64,000 nucleotides of DNA, taken from positions 157,825 through 221,824 of the forward strand of contig NZ_JNAO01000008.1 of the NCBI RefSeq assembly GCF_000760035.1, in the 5' to 3' direction. This DNA is from Prochlorococcus marinus str. MIT 9314 (GTDB lineage: Bacteria; Cyanobacteriota; Cyanobacteriia; PCC-6307; Cyanobiaceae). Both the position numbers and the translations under genes were made by a program. The notes beneath the pieces are model-generated. The model was not told where the DNA came from and ran no database searches. It was given only the letters and a program-made list of their open reading frames with translations. This document shows positions 57,751-64,000 of this stretch, in pieces (positions within the stretch are counted from its first letter, which is position 1; every line of letters starts with the position of its first letter).

Positions 57751-57906
57751 TACAATAATTCCAGTTTTTTAAAATCTAAAAAGCTACGGGTTGTTTCGAG
57801 GATTTAATAGTTCTGTCTTTTATGGTCCTTTCCCCTGTAATATCCGTACTGAACTTATTAGATGACCTTTAATCTATCGTCACAGAACTTTACTGCAACT
57901 TTAATT
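57751..57906 (+). promoter_or_regulatory. Putative psbO promoter and long leader
   Basis: TACAAT at 57751-57756 matches the -10 consensus at five of six bases, with TGTGATAG just before it. Transcription from it would give a leader of about 145 bases to the ATG at 57907. No clear -35 is visible, as is common in this group. An upstream in-frame ATG (57862) lies inside the leader. Confidence 0.35.
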
Positions 57907-58701
57907 ATGAGAATTCGTTCTTTCTTAGCTTTTGTTATTTCAATTTGTATAACTTTTGCTTTCGTACCTGTTAAAACATTTGCATTTTCTGAAAGAGGAA
58001 ATGCACAATTCACAGATGTTGTTAACACAGGAAAAGCTAATGATTGCCCTACATTAGACTCATCTCTTGTCGGATCAATATCTCTAGGGAATGGAGATAG
58101 CCTTAAAGGAATATGCATGCATCCAACAGAAGTTTATGTAAAAGTGCCAGGGACAAAACGAAAAGCTGCAGAATTTGTTTCTACAAAAATTATTAGTCCC
58201 AGAAATAACACCACAGTGACAGAAGTTTATGGAGATATAGATTCAGGAACTTTCACTGAAAAGGGTGGCATTGATTTTCAACTTATTACTGTATTAACAC
58301 CTGGCGGTTTAGAAGTGCCATTTGCATTCTCAGCAAAAGATCTCACAGCTGATTTACCTTCATCTATTGAGCCAGGCACTGAGGTTAGTGGTTCAACATT
58401 TACACCTAACTACAGAACTGGTGACTTTCTAGATCCTAAAGCAAGAGCTAAAAATACTGGTGTTGAATATGCTCAAGGTTTAGTTGCATTAGGAGGAGAT
58501 GACGAAGAACTTGCAAAAGAAAATATTAAAGTTGATGTAAATGGTACTGGCGTTATTACTCTTTCAATCAACAATGTAGATTCTGATACAGACGAATTTG
58601 CTGGTACTTTTGAAGCTATCCAACCTTCAGATACAGATATGGGTTCAAAGGATCCTCTTGATGTAAAAATAATTGGGGAGCTTTACGGAAGAAAAGCATA
58701 A
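57907..58701 (+). CDS. psbO: Photosystem II manganese-stabilising protein PsbO
   Basis: PsbO is the lumenal extrinsic protein that protects the Mn4Ca cluster. The 264-residue precursor begins with a signal peptide (MRIRSFLAFVISICITFAF, cleavage probably just after VKTFA near residue 26). The mature part has the single disulfide pair from NDCPTLD and GICMHP, and the family segments GGIDFQLITVLTPGG, DFLDPKARAKNTG and GELYGRKA. The ATG at 57907 is chosen because it places the signal peptide at the very front; the frame is open 15 codons further upstream from an ATG at 57862. A terminator follows. Confidence 0.94.
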   Translation: MRIRSFLAFVISICITFAFVPVKTFAFSERGNAQFTDVVNTGKANDCPTLDSSLVGSISLGNGDSLKGICMHPTEVYVKVPGTKRKAAEFVSTKIISPRNNTTVTEVYGDIDSGTFTEKGGIDFQLITVLTPGGLEVPFAFSAKDLTADLPSSIEPGTEVSGSTFTPNYRTGDFLDPKARAKNTGVEYAQGLVALGGDDEELAKENIKVDVNGTGVITLSINNVDSDTDEFAGTFEAIQPSDTDMGSKDPLDVKIIGELYGRKA

Positions 58702-58710
58702 ATCCTACTC

Positions 58711-58745
58711 AAGAGAAAAAGGGGGTAAAACCCCTCTTTTTTTTT
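58711..58745 (+). terminator. Intrinsic terminator after psbO
   Basis: AGAGAAAAAGGGGG-TAAAA-CCCCTCTTTTTT forms a G-C-rich stem with a small bulge, a short A-rich loop and a long downstream T run. It begins ten bases after the psbO stop and would separate psbO from sat. Confidence 0.8.
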
Positions 58746-58772
58746 CAAAATTTTTCTTTATCAATTTAAAAA

Positions 58773-59948
58773 ATGGAATTACAACAAAAAACTAAAACAG
58801 ATATTAATGGACTAATACCGCCTTATGGAGGGGAATTAAAAAATTTAATTATCAAAGATAAAAACCTTAAAAATGATCTTATCTCGAAAGCTACTTATGA
58901 GTTTGAATGTAGCGATAGAAATGCATGTGATGTAGAACTTTTGATGGTTGGAGCTTTTTCTCCTTTGGAAGGTTTTATGGATGAAAATAATTACAATTCG
59001 GTAATTAAAAATAATAGAAATACAAACGGGTTGCTTTTTGGCTTGCCTATTGTATTTGATTCAAATAATGAAAAAGTAAAAGCCGGAGAGACAATATTGC
59101 TTACTTTTAAAAAACAAAAAATAGCAGTTTTAGAAGTTAGCTCTAAATGGGAGCCTGACAAATCCTTAGAAGCTGAACTTTGTTATGGTACTAATTCTTT
59201 AGATCATCCTGCGGTTAAGATGATTTTTAACGAGAGAGGGAGATTTTATATAGGAGGAAGAGTTTATGGTTTCGAACTACCAATTAGAGAATTCCCCTGC
59301 AAAACCCCAGAAGAAGTAAGATCTGCACTGCCATCAAATCATGATGTAGTTGCATTTCAATGCAGAAATCCAATTCATAGAGCACATTATGAATTATTTA
59401 CTAATGCCTTACTTTCAGAGAATGTCTCCTCTAACTCAGTTGTTTTAGTTCATCCAACTTGTGGGCCAACTCAACAAGATGATATCCCTGGAAAAGTTAG
59501 ATATTTGACCTATAAAGAATTAGAAGAGGAAATATGTGATGAAAGAATAAAATGGGCTTTTTTACCCTATTCAATGCATATGGCAGGGCCAAGAGAAGCT
59601 CTTCAACATATGATAATCAGAAGAAATTATGGCTGCACCCACTTTATTATTGGTAGAGACATGGCTGGTTGTAAGTCGTCATCAACCGGTGAAGATTTTT
59701 ATGGTCCATATGACGCCCAAAATTTTGCTAATGAGTGTGCAGATGAATTGATGATGCAAACTGTTCCTTCAAAAAATTTAGTTTATACGAAGGAAAAAGG
59801 ATATATTACTGCTGAAGAAGCCAAAGAATATAATTATGAAATTATGAAACTTAGTGGTACTGAATTTAGAAAGAAATTGAGGAATGGCGAACCAATTCCT
59901 GAATGGTTTGCATTCAAAAGTGTAGTAGATGTTCTAAGACGCTCCTAA
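58773..59948 (+). CDS. sat: ATP sulfurylase (sulfate adenylyltransferase)
   Basis: Sat activates sulfate with ATP to adenosine-5'-phosphosulfate. The 391-residue product is the single-chain (dissimilatory/cyanobacterial) type, with PLEGFMDENNY near the start, the nucleotide site FQCRNPIHRAHYEL (Q-x-R-N-x-x-H-x-x-H), GPREALQHMIIRRNYGCTHFIIGRDMAG with the conserved GRD, and the C-terminal SGTEFRKKLRNGE. No APS-kinase domain is fused. The start is ATG at 58773, after the psbO terminator. ftsH follows after 46 bases. Confidence 0.96.
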   Translation: MELQQKTKTDINGLIPPYGGELKNLIIKDKNLKNDLISKATYEFECSDRNACDVELLMVGAFSPLEGFMDENNYNSVIKNNRNTNGLLFGLPIVFDSNNEKVKAGETILLTFKKQKIAVLEVSSKWEPDKSLEAELCYGTNSLDHPAVKMIFNERGRFYIGGRVYGFELPIREFPCKTPEEVRSALPSNHDVVAFQCRNPIHRAHYELFTNALLSENVSSNSVVLVHPTCGPTQQDDIPGKVRYLTYKELEEEICDERIKWAFLPYSMHMAGPREALQHMIIRRNYGCTHFIIGRDMAGCKSSSTGEDFYGPYDAQNFANECADELMMQTVPSKNLVYTKEKGYITAEEAKEYNYEIMKLSGTEFRKKLRNGEPIPEWFAFKSVVDVLRRS

Positions 59949-59994
59949 TATTGTTTTATTATTAGTATTATAGATTTATTAAAGATTTTTTATC

Positions 59995-61848
59995 GTGAAC
60001 AAACGTTGGAGAAACGTAGGACTTTATGTCCTAGCTGTTATTACTGTAATTTTCATTGGTACTTCAGTTTTTGATAAACCCAGTACCGAAAGTTCTACAA
60101 AGACCTTGAGATATAGTGATTTTATAGAGGCAGTGCAAGATAAAGAAATCAGTAGAGTCCTAATATCTCCAGATAATGCCACTGCTCAAGTTGTTGAAAA
60201 TGATGGGAGCAGGTCTGAGGTCAATTTAGCCCCTGACAAAGATTTATTAAAAATATTAACTGAGAATAATGTTGATATAGCTGTAACTCCTACAAAATTA
60301 TCCAATCCATGGCAACAAGCTGTAAGTAGCTTAATTTTCCCAGTACTTTTGATTGGAGGCCTATTTTTTCTTTTCAGAAGATCCCAAAGTGGTAATGCTG
60401 GAGGTGGTAACCCTGCGATGAGTTTTGGCAAGAGCAAAGCTAGACTGCAAATGGAACCATCTACACAAGTAACCTTTTCAGATGTTGCTGGTGTTGAAGG
60501 TGCAAAACTAGAACTCACAGAAGTTGTAGATTTTCTTAAGAGCCCAGATAGATTTACTGCAGTCGGAGCAAAAATTCCAAAAGGAGTTCTTCTTGTTGGC
60601 CCTCCTGGTACGGGAAAAACATTGTTAGCAAAAGCAGTAGCTGGAGAAGCAGGTGTACCTTTTTTCTCAATATCTGGTTCAGAATTTGTAGAGATGTTTG
60701 TAGGTGTTGGAGCTAGCAGAGTTAGAGATCTTTTTGAACAAGCTAAAAAGAATGCCCCATGTATTGTGTTTATTGACGAAATAGATGCAGTTGGAAGACA
60801 AAGAGGTGCTGGTATGGGTGGAGGAAATGATGAAAGAGAACAAACATTAAATCAACTACTAACCGAAATGGATGGTTTTGAAGGCAATTCAGGAATAATA
60901 ATAGTTGCTGCCACCAACAGACCAGATGTTTTAGATTCAGCTTTAATGCGCCCTGGAAGATTCGATAGACAGGTAACAGTAGATAGACCAGATTATGCTG
61001 GAAGATTGCAGATATTAAATGTTCATGCGAAAGATAAAACTCTTTCAAAAGACGTTGATTTAGATAAAGTTGCTAGAAGAACACCAGGATTCACCGGTGC
61101 AGATTTAGCTAATCTTTTAAATGAAGCAGCAATACTAGCAGCTAGAAAAGATTTAGATAAAGTAAGTAACGATGAAGTCGGTGATGCCATTGAAAGAGTT
61201 ATGGCTGGCCCAGAAAAGAAAGATAGAGTCATAAGTGACAAGAAAAAAGAATTAGTTGCTTATCACGAGGCTGGTCATGCACTCGTTGGAGCATTAATGC
61301 CTGATTATGATCCAGTAGCAAAAGTTTCTATCATTCCAAGAGGACAAGCTGGAGGTCTAACCTTCTTTACTCCAAGTGAAGAAAGAATGGAATCTGGTCT
61401 TTACTCTCGTTCTTACCTTCAAAATCAAATGGCTGTAGCTCTTGGTGGAAGAGTTGCTGAAGAAATAGTCTATGGTGAAGAAGAGGTAACGACCGGAGCT
61501 TCAAATGATTTACAACAAGTTGCCAATGTAGCAAGACAAATGATCACTAAATTCGGTATGAGTGACAAAATAGGTCCAGTCGCTCTAGGTCAATCTCAAG
61601 GTGGAATGTTTCTGGGTAGAGATATGAGTTCTACAAGAGACTTCTCTGAAGACACAGCCGCAACAATTGATGTAGAAGTTTCAGAACTTGTTGATGTTGC
61701 CTATAAGAGAGCTACAAAAGTATTAACAGATAATAGAACTGTTCTTGACGAAATGGCTCAAATGCTAATTGAAAGAGAAACTATAGACACTGAAGATATC
61801 CAAGACTTGCTCAACCGGTCAGAAGTTAAAGTAGCGAATTATATCTAG
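59995..61848 (+). CDS. ftsH: ATP-dependent zinc metalloprotease FtsH
   Basis: FtsH removes damaged membrane proteins; in cyanobacteria FtsH hexamers clear damaged D1 during photosystem II repair. The 617-residue product has two N-terminal membrane helices (about 6-24 and 105-125), an AAA+ domain with Walker A GPPGTGKT at 202-209, Walker [11 protein letters not shown], the second region of homology RPGRFDRQ, and the zinc site HEAGH at 424-428. It resembles the FtsH2/VAR2 type of thylakoids, but paralogue identity is inferred. The start is GTG at 59995. Location between psbO and psbA suits a repair role. Confidence 0.95.
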   Translation: MNKRWRNVGLYVLAVITVIFIGTSVFDKPSTESSTKTLRYSDFIEAVQDKEISRVLISPDNATAQVVENDGSRSEVNLAPDKDLLKILTENNVDIAVTPTKLSNPWQQAVSSLIFPVLLIGGLFFLFRRSQSGNAGGGNPAMSFGKSKARLQMEPSTQVTFSDVAGVEGAKLELTEVVDFLKSPDRFTAVGAKIPKGVLLVGPPGTGKTLLAKAVAGEAGVPFFSISGSEFVEMFVGVGASRVRDLFEQAKKNAPCIVFIDEIDAVGRQRGAGMGGGNDEREQTLNQLLTEMDGFEGNSGIIIVAATNRPDVLDSALMRPGRFDRQVTVDRPDYAGRLQILNVHAKDKTLSKDVDLDKVARRTPGFTGADLANLLNEAAILAARKDLDKVSNDEVGDAIERVMAGPEKKDRVISDKKKELVAYHEAGHALVGALMPDYDPVAKVSIIPRGQAGGLTFFTPSEERMESGLYSRSYLQNQMAVALGGRVAEEIVYGEEEVTTGASNDLQQVANVARQMITKFGMSDKIGPVALGQSQGGMFLGRDMSSTRDFSEDTAATIDVEVSELVDVAYKRATKVLTDNRTVLDEMAQMLIERETIDTEDIQDLLNRSEVKVANYI

Positions 61849-61867
61849 TTTAAATAATAAATATTAA

Positions 61868-62494
61868 ATGAATATAAAAGAAGATTCTTTTTCTGACATG
61901 CTTCTAAAAGAATCTTTTTTTTTACTCGTAAAACCGGAAGATAATATTTACTCAAATACTTCTATAAGAAATTCATTTTTTGAAGAATTAGGTAGCTTAG
62001 TAAAATTAGGATTAAAAAATATTGAAATAAGTTGGTCAAACAACGAAAAGTGGTTGGATTTTGTATCCGAAATCAAACTCAATTTTCCACAAATTAATTT
62101 AGGCTCTGCCTCCATAGTTAATAAGCAATCAATAGAAGATTCATTAAAAATTGGATTAAATTTTTCTATGATGAAATTTTGGGATAAAGATCTTTTTAAT
62201 TATTCGAAGTCAAAAAATTTTTTATTAATACCCGGAATTAAAAATTTAAAAGATCTTGAGGAAGCGATAAATTTAAATTGCAACATTATCAAAATTTATC
62301 CAATAAAAAGTAAAGCTAGTTCCATAGATATACTCAACTTTGAAAGTATTGATTTCATTGCTGCTGGAGGCCTATCAATCAATGATGTAAAAACTTATAA
62401 ATCTTTAGGATATAAAGCAATCGTGATTGGAGATAAGGGTATTATTAAAAAAAAATTTGATCCAAAAATATATGAATGGCTCAAAAATAATTAA
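61868..62494 (+). CDS. Eda-like aldolase (KDPG/KHG aldolase fold), atypical active site
   Basis: A 208-residue TIM-barrel protein with the overall order of Eda strands: NIEISW (E53), LGSASIVN, LIPGIKNLKDLEEA, IIKIYP (K142) and AAGGLS near 165-170. E53 and K142 match the catalytic glutamate and Schiff-base lysine of E. coli Eda. Other pocket positions differ: the arginine after the glutamate is replaced by serine, and the TGG near the end is AAGG. So the family is clear but KDPG activity is not proven. It starts with ATG at 61868, 19 bases after ftsH, and may be cotranscribed with it. Confidence 0.75.
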   Translation: MNIKEDSFSDMLLKESFFLLVKPEDNIYSNTSIRNSFFEELGSLVKLGLKNIEISWSNNEKWLDFVSEIKLNFPQINLGSASIVNKQSIEDSLKIGLNFSMMKFWDKDLFNYSKSKNFLLIPGIKNLKDLEEAINLNCNIIKIYPIKSKASSIDILNFESIDFIAAGGLSINDVKTYKSLGYKAIVIGDKGIIKKKFDPKIYEWLKNN

Positions 62495-62528
62495 ATCAAA
62501 GATAAATATAATTTATTTAACAAAACTA

Positions 62529-63626
62529 CTAATTATCGATTAAGCCACATTGAGCTTGATTGAGTAATAAATGATCAGCAAGTACTAAAGCCACCATAGC
62601 ATCAACCATAGGAACTGCTCTTGGTAGAACACATGGATCATGTCTCCCTTTTGCTTTCATCAAAACTTCTTTTCCTTCAGCATTCACTGTTTTCTGTTCT
62701 TTCCCAATAGTTGCCGTAGGTTTAAAAGCTATCTTCATCTCAATATTTTCGCCATTACTTATTCCTCCCTGTATACCTCCTGAATTATTGGATATTGTTC
62801 TTAACTTTCTAATATCAGCAGATTTAATGAAGACATCATTATGTTCGCTTCCTTTTAAATAAGTTCCAGAGAAACCTGAACCTATTTCAAAGCCTTTCGT
62901 AGCAGGCAAAGACATCAAAGCCTTTGCTAAATCAGCTTCTAATTTATCAAAAACAGGCATTCCAAGACCAGAGGGAACATTTCTTACTAAACATTCAATA
63001 ATACCCCCGCAAGAGTCTCCTTGACGCTTTAATTCCTTAATTCTCTCGATCATTTCTGTTGATACCTTTTCATCAGGACATCTAACAATATTAGAATCTA
63101 TTTTTTTGAGAGAAATCTTCTCTTTATTTATATCAGAATCAATATCATGTATACGCTTTACCCAAGATAGTATTTCAGTGTTAGAGAAGGTTTTTAATAA
63201 TTGTTTTGCTACAGCACCAGCAGCTACTCTCCCAATTGTTTCTCTAGCAGAGGCTCTTCCACCGCCAGAACTTGCTTGAATTCCATATTTCAGATGATAT
63301 GTACCATCTGCATGAGAAGGTCTAAATACCTGCTCCAAATTATTATAATCTCCTGGTCTTTGATCCTTATTTCTTACCAACATTGCTATTGGAGTTCCAA
63401 GTGTTAACCCTTCCTTTATCCCACTTAATATTTCAATTTTATCTTCTTCATTTCTGGGTGTTGTAATGTCACTTTGGCCAGGTCTGCGCCTATCTAATTC
63501 ATTTTGTATCAAATCTATATCTATTGTTAACTTAGGGGGACATCCATCAAGGATAACTCCCACTGCACCACCATGTGATTCTCCAAAAGTACTTACACGA
63601 AAAATTTTTCCAAAACTACTACTCAT
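62529..63626 (-). CDS. aroC: Chorismate synthase
   Basis: AroC makes chorismate, the branch point to aromatic amino acids, folate, and quinones, using reduced FMN. The 365-residue product has the start [23 protein letters not shown], the histidine region [38 protein letters not shown] and the C-terminal [19 protein letters not shown]. These are family signatures and the length is normal. The start is ATG at 63626. It is downstream of psbA on the same strand but separated by the psbA terminator. Confidence 0.97.
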   Translation of the reverse strand: MSSSFGKIFRVSTFGESHGGAVGVILDGCPPKLTIDIDLIQNELDRRRPGQSDITTPRNEEDKIEILSGIKEGLTLGTPIAMLVRNKDQRPGDYNNLEQVFRPSHADGTYHLKYGIQASSGGGRASARETIGRVAAGAVAKQLLKTFSNTEILSWVKRIHDIDSDINKEKISLKKIDSNIVRCPDEKVSTEMIERIKELKRQGDSCGGIIECLVRNVPSGLGMPVFDKLEADLAKALMSLPATKGFEIGSGFSGTYLKGSEHNDVFIKSADIRKLRTISNNSGGIQGGISNGENIEMKIAFKPTATIGKEQKTVNAEGKEVLMKAKGRHDPCVLPRAVPMVDAMVALVLADHLLLNQAQCGLIDN

Positions 63627-63689
63627 AGAAATATCAAATGTTTTATTTATATATAAACATTATATAAAACCAATTGAAAATTAAACAAA

Positions 63690-63713
63690 AAAAAGCCCCC
63701 AAAAAGGGGGCTT
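63690..63713 (-). terminator. Intrinsic terminator of psbA
   Basis: A perfect 8-base-pair stem (AAGCCCCC / GGGGGCTT, arms 63693-63700 and 63706-63713) closes a five-base loop. On the minus strand a run of T follows (63694-63687). It lies 22 bases past the psbA stop and should keep psbA transcripts from running into aroC. Confidence 0.92.
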
Positions 63714-63734
63714 GTAAGTTTAAGAACTTTAAGC

Positions 63735-64000
63735 TTAACCGATAGCTGGAGCTGAAAGAGCTACTGTTGTAGACTCAGCTGCTGCTAGATCAAGTGGGAA
63801 GTTGTGAGCGTTACGCTCGTGCATTACTTCCATACCTAGGTTAGCTCTGTTAAGAACGTCACCCCATGTAGGAACAATCTTACCGTTTGCATCAACAACT
63901 GACTGGTTGAAGTTGAAACCGTTAAGGTTGAATGCCATTGTGCAGATACCCATTGAAGTTAACCATACACAAACAACTGGGAATACAGCTAGGAAGAATT
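63735..64000 (-). CDS. psbA: Photosystem II D1 protein, C-terminal part
   Basis: The 3' end of psbA; the rest lies beyond the window. The visible part encodes the last helix ([20 protein letters not shown]) and the conserved [42 protein letters not shown] and the C-terminal alanine of PLDLA are ligands or neighbours of the Mn4Ca cluster. The extension after PLDLA ([15 protein letters not shown], with the first alanine included) is removed by the CtpA protease. The base composition is richer in G+C than flanking genes, typical of this highly expressed gene. Confidence 0.97.
   Translation of the reverse strand, partial: FFLAVFPVVCVWLTSMGICTMAFNLNGFNFNQSVVDANGKIVPTWGDVLNRANLGMEVMHERNAHNFPLDLAAAESTTVALSAPAIG

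Noticed and set aside
57837..57849. GTA-N7-TAC in the psbO leader, resembling an NtcA box
   Set aside because: The spacing is seven and not eight bases, there is no -10 at the right distance, and psbO is not a known nitrogen-regulated gene.

Overview
The window is a stretch of a streamlined picocyanobacterial chromosome, almost certainly a high-light Prochlorococcus. The evidence is very A+T-rich DNA, tight gene packing with many short overlaps, and plant-type photosystem II genes (psbA, psbO, psbK, psbI, psbN, psbH) next to chlD, crtR, ntcA and amt1. Several families are restricted to or typical of cyanobacteria (DUF3155, DUF3181, DUF3146, DUF3084, DUF3177, DUF3769, DUF565/Ycf20, DUF2555). 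I see no insertion sequence, prophage, CRISPR array, rRNA operon or toxin-antitoxin pair. It reads as core genome, not an island.

Layout. 1-4.5 kb: truncated YvcK-like gene, an Mla/TGD-type ABC ATPase with its MCE protein, and chlD. 4.5-8.9 kb: folK, a NUDIX hydrolase overlapping a DNA photolyase, a DegT-type aminotransferase and a redoxin. 9-14 kb: fabI, hisB, a carotenoid oxygenase, rdgB and a phosphohexomutase. 14-20.8 kb: a TM0106-type nuclease, ygfZ, pyrE, tRNA(CAU), a CNNM/CorC protein, a Gfo/Idh oxidoreductase, psbK and tgt. 20.9-29.9 kb: cobS, a sensor histidine kinase, DUF3155, an esterase, purH, DoxX, ispH, amt1 behind an NtcA promoter, and sfsA. 30-39 kb: murJ, two small genes, tRNA-Arg, glyA-cinA-leuC-leuD and an LptD-like outer-membrane protein. 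39-42.8 kb: psbI, psbN, psbH, pth, three conserved genes and ntcA with a self-type NtcA promoter. 43-52 kb: a CobA/BtuR-like gene with dcd and thyX, a TxlA-like thioredoxin, glmM, trmB, DUF3177, ileS and a Ycf66-like gene. 52-64 kb: tRNA-Leu, crtR, gatC, a MPG glycosylase, pyrB, small genes, coaBC, psbO, sat, ftsH, an Eda-like gene, aroC and the 3' end of psbA.

How it works together. The genes cover photosystem II assembly and repair (psb genes, ftsH), pigment synthesis (chlD, crtR, carotenoid oxygenase, ispH), nitrogen control (ntcA to amt1), nucleotide synthesis (purH, pyrB, pyrE, dcd, thyX), amino acid synthesis (hisB, leuCD, glyA, aroC), translation (ileS, gatC, pth, trmB, tgt) and envelope building (glmM, murJ, fabI, MCE/ABC, LptD-like).

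Most interesting points: crtR has no ATG, GTG or TTG start that includes its catalytic histidines; a CobA/BtuR-like protein with a destroyed P-loop sits with dcd and thyX; an Eda-like aldolase lacks key substrate-pocket residues; a TM0106 protein appears to have an inactive RecB-like half and an intact DEDD exonuclease half; and both ntcA and amt1 carry matching NtcA promoters. I found no convincing wholly new system. All assignments are from reading the sequence; no database search was run.
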